Assembly (NCBI GenBank): GCA_945637225.1
Contig: CALZDE010000129.1
Coordinates: 1 to 6,046 of the forward strand
Length of the DNA stretch: 6,046 nucleotides
From: an uncultured Selenomonadaceae bacterium
GTDB lineage: Bacteria > Bacillota > Negativicutes > Selenomonadales > Selenomonadaceae
Direction of reading: 5' to 3'
The notes beneath the pieces were generated by a model. That model made no database searches and was not told the origin of the DNA. It was given only the letters and a program-made list of their open reading frames with translations. The translations under genes and the position numbers were made by a program. Numbering within the stretch: the stretch's first letter is position 1; every line of letters starts with the position of its first letter. Below, piece by piece: positions 4,865-6,046 of the stretch.

Positions 4865-5749
4865 ATGCATTCACTAAAGAAATCAATTAAGAGAACAATG
4901 AGAGCTATTAGGGGGTATGCCTTAAAGGGCAGTGGCTTAATTCTTGCAACTACCATTACTGCGGCATGTTATTTAGGTTCTACTACCAGCAGTCTTTCGG
5001 TGGACATTGCCAATTGTGCCAATCAGTATAATGGACTTTTGACGGCAGAGGATAAGGAGAAGTTCCGCAGAGGTTCCTACTTTGTCAACTCAAACGGCAA
5101 TTTAGTTGCTGCTGGTATGTGTGCGGCTCTTGATAATAAGCTGGTAGGATACAATCAGGAAGCACAGGCTATTTACGATATGGCACGTTATAAGTCCATC
5201 GGTATTACCGAGGATATGGTAGAGATTTCTAAGTCTTTGGGAGTGGAGTTGCAGGGCTTGGAGCATTCAGTAAAAACAGCATCCAGCGTTATCAGCAAGA
5301 TTGAACGTAAGGCAGACAAGGATGTAAAAAATGGCGTGGTGCCAAAGAAGGATTTTCAGTACGTAGCAGATATGGGTGATTTGGTGCGTTTTACTCAGGT
5401 GGGCAAGCATGACAGCATGGCAGCTAATACACTGAAAACTATTGCAGAGCTTAAAGACAGGGGCTATACTATTACGGAGGTAGATAATAAGTATCTCAAT
5501 AAGGAAGGACGTTATAAGGCAATTCATATTAATGCAGTATCTCCTGACGGACAGAGCTTTGAACTGCAGGTACATTCTGATAAGAGCATGGAAGCCAATA
5601 ATGCTACACATGTTCTGTATGAGGAATGGAGAAATGTAAGTACAAGTGCCGAGAGAAAGGCAGAACTGTTTGCAGAAATAAAGGCTATTTACGATGCTTT
5701 GCCAGTACCACGCGGTATTGAAAATATAACTGGTGTTCTGTGTGCATAG
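4865..5749 (+). CDS. Exported RelA/SpoT-like (alarmone synthetase-like) protein
   Basis: From the ATG at 4865 the protein has 294 residues; AAGGGGG at 4847-4853 serves as ribosome binding site, with a rather long 11-base gap. A GTG at 4844 would add seven residues but has no site of its own. The N-terminus is basic (KKSIKRTMRAIR), then hydrophobic (about 23-38, with TAAC and Cys35), like an export signal or membrane anchor; as a lipobox TAAC is poor because Leu is missing at -3. Residues about 130-260 resemble a RelA/SpoT nucleotidyltransferase domain: LEHSVKTASSVISKIERKA (basic first helix), ADMGDLVRFT (Asp172, Arg175), then GRYKAIHINAVSPDGQSFE (Tyr217, His221, Glu233) and QVHSDKSM, in the order of NGYRSLH...EVQIRT in small alarmone synthetases. 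ATHVLYEEWR follows. There is no hydrolase or regulatory domain. Such enzymes move pyrophosphate from ATP to the 3'-OH of a nucleotide; activity and substrate here are inference. Terminators bound it on both sides, so it stands alone. Confidence 0.75.
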   Translation: MHSLKKSIKRTMRAIRGYALKGSGLILATTITAACYLGSTTSSLSVDIANCANQYNGLLTAEDKEKFRRGSYFVNSNGNLVAAGMCAALDNKLVGYNQEAQAIYDMARYKSIGITEDMVEISKSLGVELQGLEHSVKTASSVISKIERKADKDVKNGVVPKKDFQYVADMGDLVRFTQVGKHDSMAANTLKTIAELKDRGYTITEVDNKYLNKEGRYKAIHINAVSPDGQSFELQVHSDKSMEANNATHVLYEEWRNVSTSAERKAELFAEIKAIYDALPVPRGIENITGVLCA

Positions 5750-5797
5750 TATAAATATTATTAGAGGGTAGTAAATTTTAAATAAACAGGATAGAAT

Positions 5798-5838
5798 AAC
5801 TGACAGCATGTCCATAAGGATTTGTTGTCAGTTTTTTT
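5798..5838 (+). terminator. Intrinsic terminator after the RelA/SpoT-like gene
   Basis: AACTGACA (5798-5805) pairs perfectly with TGTCAGTT (5826-5833). The stem continues inward with G-U and Watson-Crick pairs and one T-T mismatch to an ATAA loop near 5814-5817. A run of seven T (5832-5838) follows. It lies about 50 bases after the stop codon. Confidence 0.9.
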
Positions 5839-5913
5839 ATGTAAAAAATCTCAAACTTCCCACATAAAAAAGTACTGTGAGTCCTTGATTTTACGGGCTT
5901 CGTAAATAAAAAT

Positions 5914-5986
5914 ATAGCATAAAACCTCCCAATTTGGTATAATTTAAGTACCACAAAAAACATACAAAAAAGGAGTTTTATGCTAT
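5914..5986. repeat. Inverted repeat covering the ribosome binding site and start of the last gene
   Basis: ATAGCATAAAACCTCC (5914-5929) is complementary to GGAGTTTTATGCTAT (5972-5986): 11 perfect pairs, then four more past a single bulged C. The right arm contains the ribosome binding site (AGGAG at 5971-5975) and the first two bases of the ATG at 5985. The predicted transcription start of the gene (near 5950) lies between the arms, so only transcripts entering from upstream carry both arms and can fold over the start site. Confidence 0.8.
5935..5943 (+). promoter_or_regulatory. Extended -10 promoter for the last gene
   Basis: TGGTATAAT is a consensus TATAAT (5938-5943) with the TGn extension that can replace a -35 box; no good -35 is seen 17 bases upstream. 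It is embedded in a small palindrome, TGGTA (5935-5939) / TACCA (5949-5953), which might be an operator. Transcription would start near 5950, 35 bases before the ATG. Confidence 0.6.
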
Positions 5987-6046
5987 GGCTACTATTATAA
6001 CGCCCTCAATCATGAAAATGCAACAAGCATTTTCTTCCTATGACAG
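5985..6046 (+). CDS. Start of an unidentified gene, possibly a transposase (C-terminus beyond window)
   Basis: The ATG at 5985 follows AGGAG at 5971-5975 with nine-base spacing and opens a frame to the window edge; the first 20 residues are MATIITPSIMKMQQAFSSYD. The overlapping ATG at 5980 meets a stop after six codons and is not used. Twenty residues are too few to name a family. The upstream layout (own promoter, inverted repeat hiding the start from read-through transcripts, position just behind a terminator of an unrelated gene) is typical of insertion-sequence transposase genes. On that basis I suspect a transposase, but no terminal inverted repeat can be confirmed because the other end is outside the window. 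Between 5839 and 5913 I see only a 6-bp hairpin, TTTACG/CGTAAA at 5890-5906, whose role is unknown. Confidence 0.55.
   Translation, partial: MATIITPSIMKMQQAFSSYD

Noticed and set aside
5267..5815. 182-codon open frame on the minus strand across the RelA/SpoT-like gene
   Set aside because: Antisense shadow that starts inside the downstream terminator region, is rich in Cys, Ile and Leu, and has no recognisable domain.

Overview
The window is AT-rich, low-GC DNA from what looks like a member of the Bacillota. The HPr has the Gram-positive-type body (GIHARPAS and ILGIMSMG motifs), the terminators are GGGAG/CTCCC-type, and the regulator is of the YesN/AraC type common in that phylum. A gut Negativicute-like source is my guess; nothing here proves the genus. 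It holds four complete genes and two genes cut by the window edges.

Layout: (1) 1-731, minus strand: the N-terminal 243 codons of a membrane protein with three predicted membrane segments and a very acidic, low-complexity tail. It runs off the left edge. (2) 732-1082: a 350-bp AT-rich divergent intergenic region with a 14-bp cre-like palindrome and a weak promoter for ptsH. (3) 1083-3280: ptsH (HPr) and ptsI (enzyme I), the two general phosphotransferase-system proteins, separated by 173 nt carrying two tandem RNA hairpins and closed by a strong terminator. Gene-internal landmarks align with E. coli enzyme I at a constant offset of one residue, which fixes the ptsI start at 1523. (4) 3336-3623: an intergenic region with a good sigma-70-type promoter followed about 40 nt after its predicted start by a 13-bp terminator-like hairpin. 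It encodes either a small RNA or an attenuated leader of the next gene. (5) 3624-4685: an orphan response regulator (receiver, linker region, AraC-type DNA-binding domain) with its own terminator. (6) 4865-5749: an exported or membrane-anchored protein with a single RelA/SpoT-like (alarmone synthetase-like) domain, followed by a terminator. (7) 5839-6046: the start of another gene. Its promoter, ribosome binding site and start codon are arranged so that only read-through transcripts would fold over the start site, as in insertion sequences.

How it fits together: HPr and enzyme I pass phosphate from phosphoenolpyruvate to sugar-specific enzymes II, none of which is in this window. The HPr keeps its catalytic His15 but has Gly where the regulatory Ser46 normally sits. 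It therefore could not take part in classical P-Ser-HPr/CcpA repression, although a cre-like site lies upstream. The regulator, the RelA/SpoT-like protein and the last gene each appear to be separate transcription units. The most unusual item is the exported RelA/SpoT-like protein. No recognisable immunity or hydrolase gene lies next to it.
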